Below are positions 1 through 7,828 of a stretch of 33,287 bases of DNA, piece by piece. The stretch comes from an uncultured Ruminococcus sp. (GTDB taxonomy: Bacteria; Bacillota; Clostridia; Oscillospirales; CAG-272), in assembly GCA_902779285.1 (NCBI GenBank), contig CACZAZ010000010.1, positions 1 to 33,287 on the forward strand, in the 5' to 3' direction. Within the stretch, counting starts at the first letter, position 1, and the number at the start of each line of letters is the position of its first letter. The notes beneath the pieces were generated by a model, which saw only the letters and a program-made list of their open reading frames with translations, made no database searches and had not been told where the DNA came from. The translations under genes and the position numbers were made by a program.

Positions 1-3000
1 AACTGCTTGCGCGGCTGGAAGAAGCGACCGGGTGCGATTTTGAATCGAAGCGTTTGGATCCCCTCTTTTCGGGGGAAGATGAATACCGGGCGTTCCTCGA
101 CCGTCACGCCAAAGCCCGCGTTCTGCGCGGCGATCTGGCGACGTACAAGGGGCGCTGCTACCTCGGTATCGACGCCGGATCGACCACGACCAAACTGGTT
201 TTGATCGGCGAGGCGGGAGAACTGCTCCACACCTTCTACGCGAACAACCGGGGCAACCCCGTCAAGACGGCGATCCACGCGATGGAGGAACTCGAAAAGG
301 TACTGCCCGAGGGGGCGAAGATCGCGGGCGGCTGTTCGACGGGATACGGCGAGCAGCTGCTCAAATCGGCGTTCTCGCTCGATCACGGCGAGGTCGAGAC
401 CGTCGCGCACGCGAAGGCGGCGATGTTCTTCGACCCCGAGACCGACTGCGTGCTGGATATCGGCGGGCAGGATATGAAGTGCATCCGGCTGAAGGGCGGC
501 ACGGTCGACAGCATTATGCTGAACGAGGCTTGCTCGTCGGGATGCGGCTCGTTCATCGAGAACTTTGCCGAATCTCTCGGACTTACGGCGGAGCAGTTCG
601 CCCGCGAGGCGATCTCGGCACAGGCGCCGGTCGACCTCGGCACGCGCTGCACCGTCTTTATGAACTCGAAGGTCAAGCAGGCGCAGAAGGAAGGCGCCTC
701 GGTCGCAGATATTTCGGCGGGGCTTGCGTACTCGGTCATCAAAAACGCGCTCTACAAGGTCATCCGTTTGACCGACGCCCGCAGCCTCGGCAGACATATC
801 GTCGCGCAGGGCGGCACCTTCTACAACCACGCCGTGCTCCGCGCGCTGGAACTGATCGCCGGGGTCAACGTGATCTGCCCCGATATCTCCGGGGTGATGG
901 GGGCGTTCGGCGCGGCGCTCATCGCGCGCGAAAACGACGACGGCCGCGCCTCGTCCATTTTGTCGTTCGAGGAGATCCGCAACCTGTCCTACACCGGGAC
1001 GACCACGCGCTGCGGCGGCTGCGAGAACAACTGCCTGCTCACCGTCAACACCTTCTCGGGCGGACGGCGGTATATCACCGGCAACCGCTGCGAGAAGAAG
1101 ATCGCGGCGGCGGGTACGGCAAAGCGCGGCGAGGACCTTTACGCCTACAAGCGCGAGCGGCTCTTCGGCTACGAGCCCCTCCCCGAAACCGACGCGCCGC
1201 GGGGGGTGATCGGCATCCCGCGCGTCCTGAATCTCTACGAGAACTACCCGTTTTGGGCGACCTTCTTCAAAAAACTCGGCTTCCGCGTGATCCTCTCGCC
1301 CTACGCGAGCCGGAAGATCTATCAGCTCGGTATGGAATCCATTCCTTCGGAATCCGAGTGCTATCCCGCGAAACTCGCGCACGGTCATATCGAATGGCTG
1401 ATCCGGGAGGGGATCACGACGGTCTTCCATCCCTCCGTCTTCTACGAATACCGCGAGAACGAGAATCCGAAGAACAGTTACAACTGCCCGATGGTCATCT
1501 CGTACCCCGAGAACATCAAGAACAATATGGAGGACGTGATGGCGGGCAAGATCCGCTATCTGCACCCCTTCCTGACCTTCAAGAGCGAACCTGACGTCGC
1601 AAAGCGCCTCTCCGAGATCTGCCGCGAGGCGTGGGACATCCCGGCGCACGAGGTCCGCGCCGCCGTCAAAGCGGCGTGGGCGGAACAAAGAAAGGCGAAA
1701 GCCGATATCCGGGCGAAGGGCAGGGAACTGCTCGACCGGATGGCAAGGACGGGAGAGCGCGGGCTGGTGCTCGCCGGGCGCCCCTACCATATCGACCCGG
1801 AGATCAACCACGGCATCCCCGAGATGATCGCCTCCTTCGGTTTTCACGTTCTTTCGGAGGACAGTCTGCCGCAGGTCGACCGAGAGGGAAGACCGCTCCG
1901 CGTCCTCGACCAATGGATCTACCATTCGCGGCTCTACGACGCGGCGGAGTACGTCGCGGGTCGCCCCGATCTCGAAATGATCCAACTCAACTCGTTCGGG
2001 TGCGGTCTTGACGCCGTGACTACAGACCAGGTCGCGGAGATCCTTGCAAACGCCGGAAAACCCTATACCGTTCTGAAGATCGACGAGGTCAACAACCTCG
2101 GCGCCGCGCGCATCCGCATCCGCAGTCTGATCGCGGCGATGAAGACCAAGCGCCCCGCCTGCGTCCCCGAGCCGAAGGAATACAGTTACGAGCGCCGCGA
2201 GTTCACCCGCGAGATGAAGGACGGCGGCTACACCATCCTCGCCCCGCAGATGTCGCCGCTCCACTTCAATCTCCTGCGCCCGGTCTTTCGTCGGCACGGC
2301 TACAACGTCGAACTGCTCGACGACGCGTCGAAGAACGCGATCGACCTCGGGCTGAAGTACGTCAACAACGACGCCTGCTATCCCTCGGTCATTATGGTCG
2401 GACAGATGATGGAGGCGGTGCAGTCGGGCAAATACGATCCCGACCGGCTCGCCCTGATGATGTCGCAGACCGGCGGCTGCTGCCGCGCGAGCAACTATAT
2501 CGGCTTCGTCCGGCGGGCGCTCGGGATGGCGGGATTCCCGCAGGTCCCGGTGATCTCGCTCAGTTTCGGGGGGATCGAGCGCAACTCGGGCTTCCGGCTG
2601 AACGTATCGATCCTGCGCGACACCGTGCGGGCGATCGTGATCGGCGATATCTTTATGCGCTGTCTCTACCGCGTCCGTCCCTACGAACTGACCCCCGGCT
2701 CCGCGAACGCTCTGCACGAAAAGTGGCAGAAGATCGCGATCGACGCCCTGACCGACCCGAAAAAGAAGATGCCCTTCGGCAAACTCTGCCGCGATATCGT
2801 CCGCGCCTTTGACGAGTTCCCGATCGACGAGACCAAGCGCAAACCGCGGATCGGGATCGTCGGAGAGATCCTCGTCAAGTATATGCCGCAGGCGAACAAT
2901 CACCTGGTCGACCTGCTCGAATCCGAGGGCGCCGAGGCGGTTGTCCCCGATTTCCTCGACTTTTTCACCATGTGCTTCTACAACCGCGATTTCCATCATA

Positions 3001-3458
3001 AATATCTCGGAGGCACGACCAAAAACGCCTTGATCTCCCGCGCGGCGGTCTTTTATCTCGAGCATCTGCGCGGACCCGCCGAAAACGCGCTGCGGCAGAG
3101 CCGCCGTTTCACCCCGCCCGTCCCGATCGCGGACACGGCGGAGGGCGCCGAGCCCTTCCTTTCGATCGGCAACCAGTACGGCGAGGGATGGTTCCTCTGC
3201 GGCGAGATGGTCGAACTGCTCAAGATGGACGTGCCGAATATCGTCTGCATCCAGCCCTTCGGATGCCTGCCGAACCACGTGATGGGGAAGGGCGTTATCA
3301 AGACCCTGAAAAACGCGTTCCCGGACGCCAATATCGCCGCCGTCGACTACGATCCCGGCGCGAGCGAGGTCAACCAACTCAACCGGATCAAACTGATGCT
3401 CTCCACCGCCCGCGACAATCTGGAAAAGAGATCGGCGGGGGAGACCGACCGAATCTGA
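1..3458 (+). CDS. 2-hydroxyacyl-CoA dehydratase activase-related giant protein (5' end outside window)
   Basis: The reading frame is open to the first base, so the start lies upstream; the TTG at 54 is not a credible start. What remains (about 1150 residues) begins in the linker before an ASKHA ATPase domain of the BcrA/BadF/HgdC family. That domain shows GIDAGSTTTK near 165-194, an STGYG loop, VLDIGGQD near 454, and NEACSSGCGSF near 519-551, whose cysteines fit the cluster-binding site of dehydratase activators. VAQGGT closes the ATPase fold. A CGGCENNC cysteine cluster at 1011-1034 follows, then a DUF2229-type region and a long C-terminal part resembling the dehydratase subunit (HgdB-like), with more conserved cysteines. 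Family members are usually about 1400 residues with two ATPase domains, so the first is presumably upstream. They occur in anaerobes and are thought to use ATP to drive low-potential electron transfer. The substrate is unknown. The next gene starts 13 nt downstream. Confidence 0.9.
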   Translation, partial: LLARLEEATGCDFESKRLDPLFSGEDEYRAFLDRHAKARVLRGDLATYKGRCYLGIDAGSTTTKLVLIGEAGELLHTFYANNRGNPVKTAIHAMEELEKVLPEGAKIAGGCSTGYGEQLLKSAFSLDHGEVETVAHAKAAMFFDPETDCVLDIGGQDMKCIRLKGGTVDSIMLNEACSSGCGSFIENFAESLGLTAEQFAREAISAQAPVDLGTRCTVFMNSKVKQAQKEGASVADISAGLAYSVIKNALYKVIRLTDARSLGRHIVAQGGTFYNHAVLRALELIAGVNVICPDISGVMGAFGAALIARENDDGRASSILSFEEIRNLSYTGTTTRCGGCENNCLLTVNTFSGGRRYITGNRCEKKIAAAGTAKRGEDLYAYKRERLFGYEPLPETDAPRGVIGIPRVLNLYENYPFWATFFKKLGFRVILSPYASRKIYQLGMESIPSESECYPAKLAHGHIEWLIREGITTVFHPSVFYEYRENENPKNSYNCPMVISYPENIKNNMEDVMAGKIRYLHPFLTFKSEPDVAKRLSEICREAWDIPAHEVRAAVKAAWAEQRKAKADIRAKGRELLDRMARTGERGLVLAGRPYHIDPEINHGIPEMIASFGFHVLSEDSLPQVDREGRPLRVLDQWIYHSRLYDAAEYVAGRPDLEMIQLNSFGCGLDAVTTDQVAEILANAGKPYTVLKIDEVNNLGAARIRIRSLIAAMKTKRPACVPEPKEYSYERREFTREMKDGGYTILAPQMSPLHFNLLRPVFRRHGYNVELLDDASKNAIDLGLKYVNNDACYPSVIMVGQMMEAVQSGKYDPDRLALMMSQTGGCCRASNYIGFVRRALGMAGFPQVPVISLSFGGIERNSGFRLNVSILRDTVRAIVIGDIFMRCLYRVRPYELTPGSANALHEKWQKIAIDALTDPKKKMPFGKLCRDIVRAFDEFPIDETKRKPRIGIVGEILVKYMPQANNHLVDLLESEGAEAVVPDFLDFFTMCFYNRDFHHKYLGGTTKNALISRAAVFYLEHLRGPAENALRQSRRFTPPVPIADTAEGAEPFLSIGNQYGEGWFLCGEMVELLKMDVPNIVCIQPFGCLPNHVMGKGVIKTLKNAFPDANIAAVDYDPGASEVNQLNRIKLMLSTARDNLEKRSAGETDRI

Positions 3459-3471
3459 AAGGAGGATCGGG

Positions 3472-4599
3472 ATGGACAAAAAGAAACGAAACGCCGTTCT
3501 GATCGCCGTCGCCGCCGCTTCTGCGGGGATCGCCGCCATGACCGCGATCTCCTACGCCGTCACCCGGCTGATGCTCTCGTTCGCCATCGACCGGAAGGAC
3601 CCGCCGCAGTTTGAGAAGCGCCGCGAGGCGTTCGCCGGTTCCGACGAACTGAAAAAGATCTTTGCCGAGCAGAAGGAGAACGCCGAGAAACTTCTCGCCC
3701 TCCCGTGTGAGGAGATCGCGATCGAGGGCTTCGACGGCACGCGGCTGGTCGGTCATTACTTTAAGGTCGACGGCGCCAAACGGACGGTCGTTGCCTTCCA
3801 CGGCTGGCGCTCCGCGTGGTACCGCGACTTCGCCGTGATCTACGACTTCTGGTTCAAAAACGGCTGCAACGTCCTGTTCGTCGAACAGAGAGGGCAGAAG
3901 GGGAGCAGCGGCGACTATATGGGCTTCGGTCTGCTCGAACGCTTCGACTGCCAGAGCTGGGTGAACTACCTGACCGGGCGCGACGATACCGTGACCCCGC
4001 TCTACCTCGCCGGGATCTCGATGGGCGCGGCGACGGTACTGATGGCGTCGGGGTTGAGTCTCCCCGACTGCGTCCACGGCATCCTTGCCGACTGCGGTTT
4101 CACCTCCCCCTACGCCATTTGGAAATACGTGACCGAGAAGAATCTGCATCTTCCGTTCACCGGGTTCCGCGCACGGGTCGCGAGCGACATCTGCCGCCGC
4201 AAGCTGAACAATTCCGACAGCCGCTATTCCGCGGAGGACGCCCTGAAGTGTTGCCGCGTTCCCGTTCTCTTCGTACACGGCGCGGCTGATAAGTTCGTTC
4301 CCGTCTGGATGACCTATAAGAACTATCTCGCCTGCGCGTCCGAAAAGCGGCTCCTGATCGTGCCGGGCGCCGACCACGGGATGAGCTATCTCGTCGAGCG
4401 CGGCCGCTACGAAAAAGAGGTGCTCGATTTCTTCGCCTACTGCGACGACAGAGCCCCGGCGCCGGTCCCCGTCGTAGAAGACGCCGCGCCGTCGGAGGAA
4501 ACGCCCGCCGTCCCCGAAACCGTTCCCGCGGAGGATCTGCCCGCGAAACCGAGGCGCAAAGCCAAAAAGAAAAAAGCCCCCGAAGGGGAAGACGCGTAA
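3472..4599 (+). CDS. Membrane-anchored alpha/beta hydrolase with basic C-terminal tail
   Basis: This encodes 375 residues. AAAGGAGG lies just upstream of the ATG. Residues 1-6 are basic and about 8-36 form a hydrophobic segment, so this looks like a signal-anchored protein with its catalytic domain outside the membrane. The hydrolase fold shows an HGW oxyanion region (110-112), the nucleophile elbow GISMG (Ser183), a GAADKFVP strand with the likely acid Asp273, and GADHG with the likely catalytic His302. This is the DUF1749/S9-like serine hydrolase layout common in Clostridia; the substrate cannot be inferred. From about residue 325 the protein becomes a Pro/Ala/Glu linker ending in a lysine-arginine cluster (PRRKAKKKKAP), unusual for the family. 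It probably shares a transcript with the upstream activase (13-nt gap). A short GC-rich stem (GCCCCC at 4576-4581 with GGGGGC at 4602-4607) overlaps the stop codon. Confidence 0.88.
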   Translation: MDKKKRNAVLIAVAAASAGIAAMTAISYAVTRLMLSFAIDRKDPPQFEKRREAFAGSDELKKIFAEQKENAEKLLALPCEEIAIEGFDGTRLVGHYFKVDGAKRTVVAFHGWRSAWYRDFAVIYDFWFKNGCNVLFVEQRGQKGSSGDYMGFGLLERFDCQSWVNYLTGRDDTVTPLYLAGISMGAATVLMASGLSLPDCVHGILADCGFTSPYAIWKYVTEKNLHLPFTGFRARVASDICRRKLNNSDSRYSAEDALKCCRVPVLFVHGAADKFVPVWMTYKNYLACASEKRLLIVPGADHGMSYLVERGRYEKEVLDFFAYCDDRAPAPVPVVEDAAPSEETPAVPETVPAEDLPAKPRRKAKKKKAPEGEDA

Positions 4600-4625
4600 A
4601 AGGGGGCGTTATTCTTCAAAAGCCG

Positions 4626-4665
4626 AACAACGACAATGCTGAAACATCATTGTCGTTGTTTTGTT
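4626..4665 (+). terminator. Hairpin terminator after the hydrolase gene
   Basis: A perfect 13-bp inverted repeat (4626-4638 against 4648-4660, arm AACAACGACAATG) with a 9-nt loop is followed by TTGTT. The stem is AT-rich compared with the genes upstream, which suggests it belongs to the inserted AT-rich segment. It would end transcripts from the left and insulate the nuclease gene. Confidence 0.65.
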
Positions 4666-4703
4666 AATCCGGAGAAGCAACTGTCTCCTCGTTCTTCATT
4701 ATC

Positions 4704-4732
4704 TTGACAATTGTTCGCGCTGAAGTTATAAT
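4704..4732 (+). promoter_or_regulatory. Perfect consensus sigma-A promoter of the nuclease-like gene
   Basis: TTGACA at 4704-4709 and TATAAT at 4727-4732 are separated by exactly 17 bp. Transcription should start near 4739, leaving a leader of about 38 nt with a GAGGT ribosome binding site at 4765-4769 before the ATG at 4777. No operator-like inverted repeat is visible around it, so expression looks strong and unregulated. Confidence 0.85.
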
Positions 4733-4776
4733 TAAGTATGTAGGTTGATTTAAGTTTTACAATCGAGGTAGAACGT

Positions 4777-5787
4777 ATGGTAACAAAATGGGAACAGATT
4801 CGCAGCTTAATGAAGCTGAACGAAAGCGCAAAAGAAGAACGTATTCAATGGTTGTTTGAGCGTGTTTTTGCCGAGAGTTTTGGATACAGTCAACTTTCAG
4901 GAGAAATTGATCCTCACAGATCTATTCGTGTCGGCTCCACAGACCGCGTTATTCCCGATATCATCATTCGAGATTCTTACGAAAACAAAGATTTGTTTAT
5001 CGTAGAATTAAAACAGCTTAACTATCCTTTTGAGAATAGATTCAGAGATCAACTGTTAAGTTATATGCGCCTTTTATCATTGAAAATAGGCGTTTTGATT
5101 TGCGATGCCATTTATATTTACGCTTTAGTTGACGATACGCCGAATTACATAAAAACGGAATGGAAGAATGACGATAGCAGGGGTGAAACTTTTTTTGAAC
5201 TGTTCAAAAAAGAGGGTTTCTCTGTCGAGAAAGTAATCAAGTTTGTTTTAGAGAACAAGCGAATTGAAGACGAAGTGAGCAGAATCAAAACAGAACTTGA
5301 GCAGATCGACCTAAAAGAAGTTGTCAAGTTGTATTTTTCGGATAGTTTTCAAGAAGATGTAATAGATCTTGCACTCAATGATTTTGAATTTTATGTGAAC
5401 AAGATACCGGACAAGATACCGGACAAGATACCGGACGGACCAACACCGCCTCCTCCTTCACCGTCAGGGGAAACTATTCAAAACTGGGTCAGGAGAATTG
5501 TTTCGTACCTGCTTAAAAATCATAAACTTACATCACAAGAGATCATTCGGTTGCATGATCGGGATTATTCTCGCGATAAACTTGGGCTATCGTATCCGTT
5601 GTTTGTTGACAGTGAAACAAAGATTAAGATTAAAACGCATAATAGGTACTGGACCGATAAGATCGAAGGTTTCTATGTTTGTAGTCAATGGTGGAAAGAA
5701 TATGACTCAAAGTATGATCAACTAATTCGCAATTGGCTTGGTAGAGTCTGTGCAAATTTCAAAGAATTGGGGCTGGACAGACGATAA
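4777..5787 (+). CDS. Stand-alone PD-(D/E)xK nuclease-like protein (HsdR N-terminal-like domain)
   Basis: This encodes 336 residues. The N-terminal 115 residues match the nuclease domain of type I restriction subunits (HSDR_N-like). PD at 60-61 and the E-L-K triad at 77-79 form the PD-(D/E)xK site, followed by a helix with Gln92 and Tyr96 and a strand ending ICD (108-110). Residues about 145-210 look helical or coiled. A linker holds three exact KIPD-type repeats and a proline-rich stretch. The C-terminal domain (about 233-330) is rich in aromatic residues (YPLF, RYW, CSQWW) and may bind DNA or another target; I cannot name it. There is no helicase, methylase or specificity subunit nearby, so this is not a classical restriction system. 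An orphan defence gene or remnant of a mobile element is the best inference. Codons ending in A or T and AGA/AAA-rich usage differ sharply from the GC-rich neighbours. It has its own promoter and terminator. Confidence 0.75.
   Translation: MVTKWEQIRSLMKLNESAKEERIQWLFERVFAESFGYSQLSGEIDPHRSIRVGSTDRVIPDIIIRDSYENKDLFIVELKQLNYPFENRFRDQLLSYMRLLSLKIGVLICDAIYIYALVDDTPNYIKTEWKNDDSRGETFFELFKKEGFSVEKVIKFVLENKRIEDEVSRIKTELEQIDLKEVVKLYFSDSFQEDVIDLALNDFEFYVNKIPDKIPDKIPDGPTPPPPSPSGETIQNWVRRIVSYLLKNHKLTSQEIIRLHDRDYSRDKLGLSYPLFVDSETKIKIKTHNRYWTDKIEGFYVCSQWWKEYDSKYDQLIRNWLGRVCANFKELGLDRR
5401..5436 (+). repeat. Three exact 12-bp tandem repeats inside the nuclease gene
   Basis: The unit AAGATACCGGAC occurs at 5401-5412, 5413-5424 and 5425-5436 without a mismatch, encoding Lys-Ile-Pro-Asp three times in the linker between the nuclease domain and the C-terminal domain. 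Copy changes would stay in frame and alter only linker length. Confidence 0.95.
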
Positions 5788-5817
5788 TAGTTCGCAAAAA
5801 CCACTTCTGAAAATATG

Positions 5818-5853
5818 AAAAAGGATCCGTTTCTTTTCGGATCCTTTTTTATT
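5818..5853. terminator. Bidirectional terminator between the nuclease gene and spoVG
   Basis: A perfect 12-bp stem (AAAAAGGATCCG at 5818-5829 with its complement at 5838-5849) encloses an 8-nt loop. A T run follows on the plus strand, and the A run on the left gives a T run on the minus strand. It can therefore end both the nuclease transcript and the convergent spoVG transcript. Confidence 0.9.
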
Positions 5854-5879
5854 TCGTTACATTGCGTGATCCCGTCGGA

Positions 5880-6200
5880 TCAGCTGAAGACGGGCGCTTC
5901 CTCGGTTTCGGCTGCCGTTCCGTTCTCCGCGTTCTCCTTCGCCTCGATCTCCGCCGCGCGGTAGGCGTCCAGCACCGCGTTCTCAAGCGAGGCGCGGAAC
6001 CCTGCGTTGATGGGGTGGACGATGTCGCGGTAGGTGCCGTCGGGATTCTTCCGCGAGGGCATCACGATAAAGGTGCGGTCGTGGGCGTAAATGACCTTGA
6101 TGTCGTGGACCGCCAGCGCGTTGTCGAAGGTGACCGAAACGATCGCCTTCATCGGGCCGTCGGAAAACAGTTTTCTGATCTTGATATCGGTGATCTGCAT
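5880..6200 (-). CDS. spoVG: SpoVG, RNA/DNA-binding regulator
   Basis: This encodes 106 residues starting at MQITDIKIRKL, the hallmark SpoVG N-terminus. The frame is open further upstream but nothing there resembles the family, and AGAGGT lies before this ATG, so the start at 6200 is preferred. The core (about residues 1-85) has the SpoVG fold with the conserved segments VSVTFDNALAVHDIKV, FIVMPSRK and YRDIVHPIN. The C-terminal 20 residues are an acidic Ala/Glu tail, variable in the family. SpoVG is a small site-specific nucleic-acid-binding protein that influences septation, sporulation and, in several Bacillota, envelope or virulence genes post-transcriptionally. It stands alone, divergent from murC and convergent with the AT-rich island. 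Confidence 0.96.
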   Translation of the reverse strand: MQITDIKIRKLFSDGPMKAIVSVTFDNALAVHDIKVIYAHDRTFIVMPSRKNPDGTYRDIVHPINAGFRASLENAVLDAYRAAEIEAKENAENGTAAETEEAPVFS

Positions 6201-6290
6201 GGAACGTCGACCTCTTTCTGCCCGCGCGAAAGCGGGGGGCTTACCGATTTCAGTATTGCTCCCGGACGTCATTCTCATACAGTCAATTTC

Positions 6291-6296
6291 ATTATA
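6291..6296 (-). promoter_or_regulatory. Probable -10 element of spoVG
   Basis: TATAAT is read on the minus strand here, about 90 nt before the spoVG start. No good -35 box lies 16-18 bp upstream, and I see no clear sigma-H motif either, although spoVG is a sigma-H gene in Bacillus. The resulting leader would contain a small hairpin, CCCGC-6-GCGGG at 6221-6236, close to the ribosome binding site. Confidence 0.4.
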
Positions 6297-6451
6297 CTGG
6301 AAATTCAAGAACGAATAATGTGCGAACTATGAATAGAGTGTTAATAATATGCGCGATAAAATTAAAATTGGTTTAGAATCGTGAAAGAAAAATCAGCCGC
6401 TTGAATAGCAAAAGCGCCGCGTCCCGCATATCCTGCGTGGGGGTGATCGGT

Positions 6452-7828
6452 TTGACGAAGAATACGTTGCGCGGCGGGGATGGGACGGCGAAACTGCTTT
6501 TTCCCGGGGCGCGTCTCCGGTTTATCGGGATCGGCGGGGTCGGGATGGCGCCGCTTGCGAAGATCGCCGCGCTCCGGGGCTTTTCGGTCGAGGGGGAAGA
6601 CCGGCGGGAGGAGGTCCGCTACGCGTTTTCGGACGCCGGGATCGCCGTTTACCCGGAGGGGTACGATTTTGCCGCCGCGGTCTGTGCCGTGATCTATACC
6701 GCCGCGGTCGAGCCCGACCATCCCACGCTGATCCGGGCGAAAGAGCGCGGCGTTCCCGTGATCTCGCGCTCCGACTTCCTTTCGTACCTTATGCGGGACA
6801 GTCCGATCCGCGTGACCGTCGCGGGCAGCCACGGGAAGACCACGGTGACCGCGATGCTCGACCGGATCTTTTCGTTTGCGGGGCGCGTCCCCACGACGGT
6901 CTCGGGCGGCACGCTTTTTGACGGCGCGACCTTCCGCGTCGGGGCGGGGGATCTGTTTCTTGCCGAGGCGTGCGAATACACCGACTCGTTTCTCTCGTTT
7001 TCACCGACCCACGCGCTGCTCCTCAATCTGGAACTCGACCACGTCGACTATTTCCCCGACTTCGCCGCTCTGTCCCGCTCGGCGGGGAAATATCTTGCGG
7101 GCGGCGGGACCCGGATCGTGCCGCCTCCCTTGCGGGACCTTGCCGGGGAGGGGAAGACGCTGACTTTTTCCAGTCACACCCCCGGCGCGGATCTCTTTGC
7201 GCGGCATATCCGCGAAACGGCTGTCGGCACGGCGGCAAAACTCGTTTTCCGGGGGGACGCCGCCGGGGAACTGTCGCTCCCGGTCCCGGGGCTGCACAAT
7301 CTCGAAAACGCCCTCGCCGCGTGTGTTACGGCGCACTCCGTCGGGGTGCCGATCGAACGCTCCGCCTCGGCGCTCCGCGGCTTTTCTCTCCCCGACCGCC
7401 GCCTGACCCTGCGCGGCGGATGGGGCGGCGCGCTCTGGTACGACGACTACGCCCACCACCCGAGCGAGATTGCGGCGTCGTTATCCGCCCTGCGCCCCCT
7501 CTGTAGGGGACGGCTGACCGTCGCGTTTCAATCGCACACCTATTCCCGGACGAAAGCGGATCTTTTCGGCTTCGCTTCTGCGCTCGGTTTGGCGGACCGG
7601 GTCCTCGTCCTGCCGATCTTCCCGGCGCGGGAGACCGACGATCTCGGCGTCTCGAATCAAACGCTGGCGCGGGCGATCGGGGAAAAGGCGGCGGCGGTCG
7701 GCGGCTTTGCGGAGGCGGCAAGCGAGATGAAAAAAGCCGCCCGCCCAAACGACGTGACGGTCGTGATGGGGGCGGGCGACGCGTATAAGATTTTCGATTA
7801 TCTGGGATCTTCGGGCTTAAATTCGTGA
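6452..7828 (+). CDS. murC: UDP-N-acetylmuramate--L-alanine ligase
   Basis: This ligase attaches L-alanine to UDP-MurNAc with ATP, the first peptide step of peptidoglycan synthesis in the cytoplasm. It has about 458 residues, normal for MurC. The N-terminal UDP-binding Rossmann motif GIGGVGM is at about 26-32. The central ATPase loop AGSHGKTT is at about 124-131, followed by EACEYTDSF and LDHVDYF. The C-terminal domain has DDYAHHPSE and SHTYSRTK. I chose TTG at 6452 because GGGGGTGATC at about 6439-6448 matches the anti-Shine-Dalgarno sequence. The frame is open back to 6401, but that extension has no family resemblance. GTG at 6443 or 6437 are alternatives. The gene stands alone rather than in a mur/dcw cluster. 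Its last 12 bases overlap the end of the convergent malic enzyme gene. Confidence 0.95.
   Translation: MTKNTLRGGDGTAKLLFPGARLRFIGIGGVGMAPLAKIAALRGFSVEGEDRREEVRYAFSDAGIAVYPEGYDFAAAVCAVIYTAAVEPDHPTLIRAKERGVPVISRSDFLSYLMRDSPIRVTVAGSHGKTTVTAMLDRIFSFAGRVPTTVSGGTLFDGATFRVGAGDLFLAEACEYTDSFLSFSPTHALLLNLELDHVDYFPDFAALSRSAGKYLAGGGTRIVPPPLRDLAGEGKTLTFSSHTPGADLFARHIRETAVGTAAKLVFRGDAAGELSLPVPGLHNLENALAACVTAHSVGVPIERSASALRGFSLPDRRLTLRGGWGGALWYDDYAHHPSEIAASLSALRPLCRGRLTVAFQSHTYSRTKADLFGFASALGLADRVLVLPIFPARETDDLGVSNQTLARAIGEKAAAVGGFAEAASEMKKAARPNDVTVVMGAGDAYKIFDYLGSSGLNS

Noticed and set aside
5401..5436. CRISPR-like repeat
   Set aside because: Units are contiguous with no spacers and lie inside a coding frame; it is a simple tandem repeat.
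4600..5870. Insertion sequence or prophage remnant around the AT-rich gene
   Set aside because: No transposase, integrase, terminal inverted repeats or flanking direct repeats could be seen; only composition supports transfer.
6201..6308. Longer SpoVG with 36 extra residues
   Set aside because: The family starts at MQITDI, a ribosome binding site lies just before it, and the extension crosses the predicted leader hairpin.
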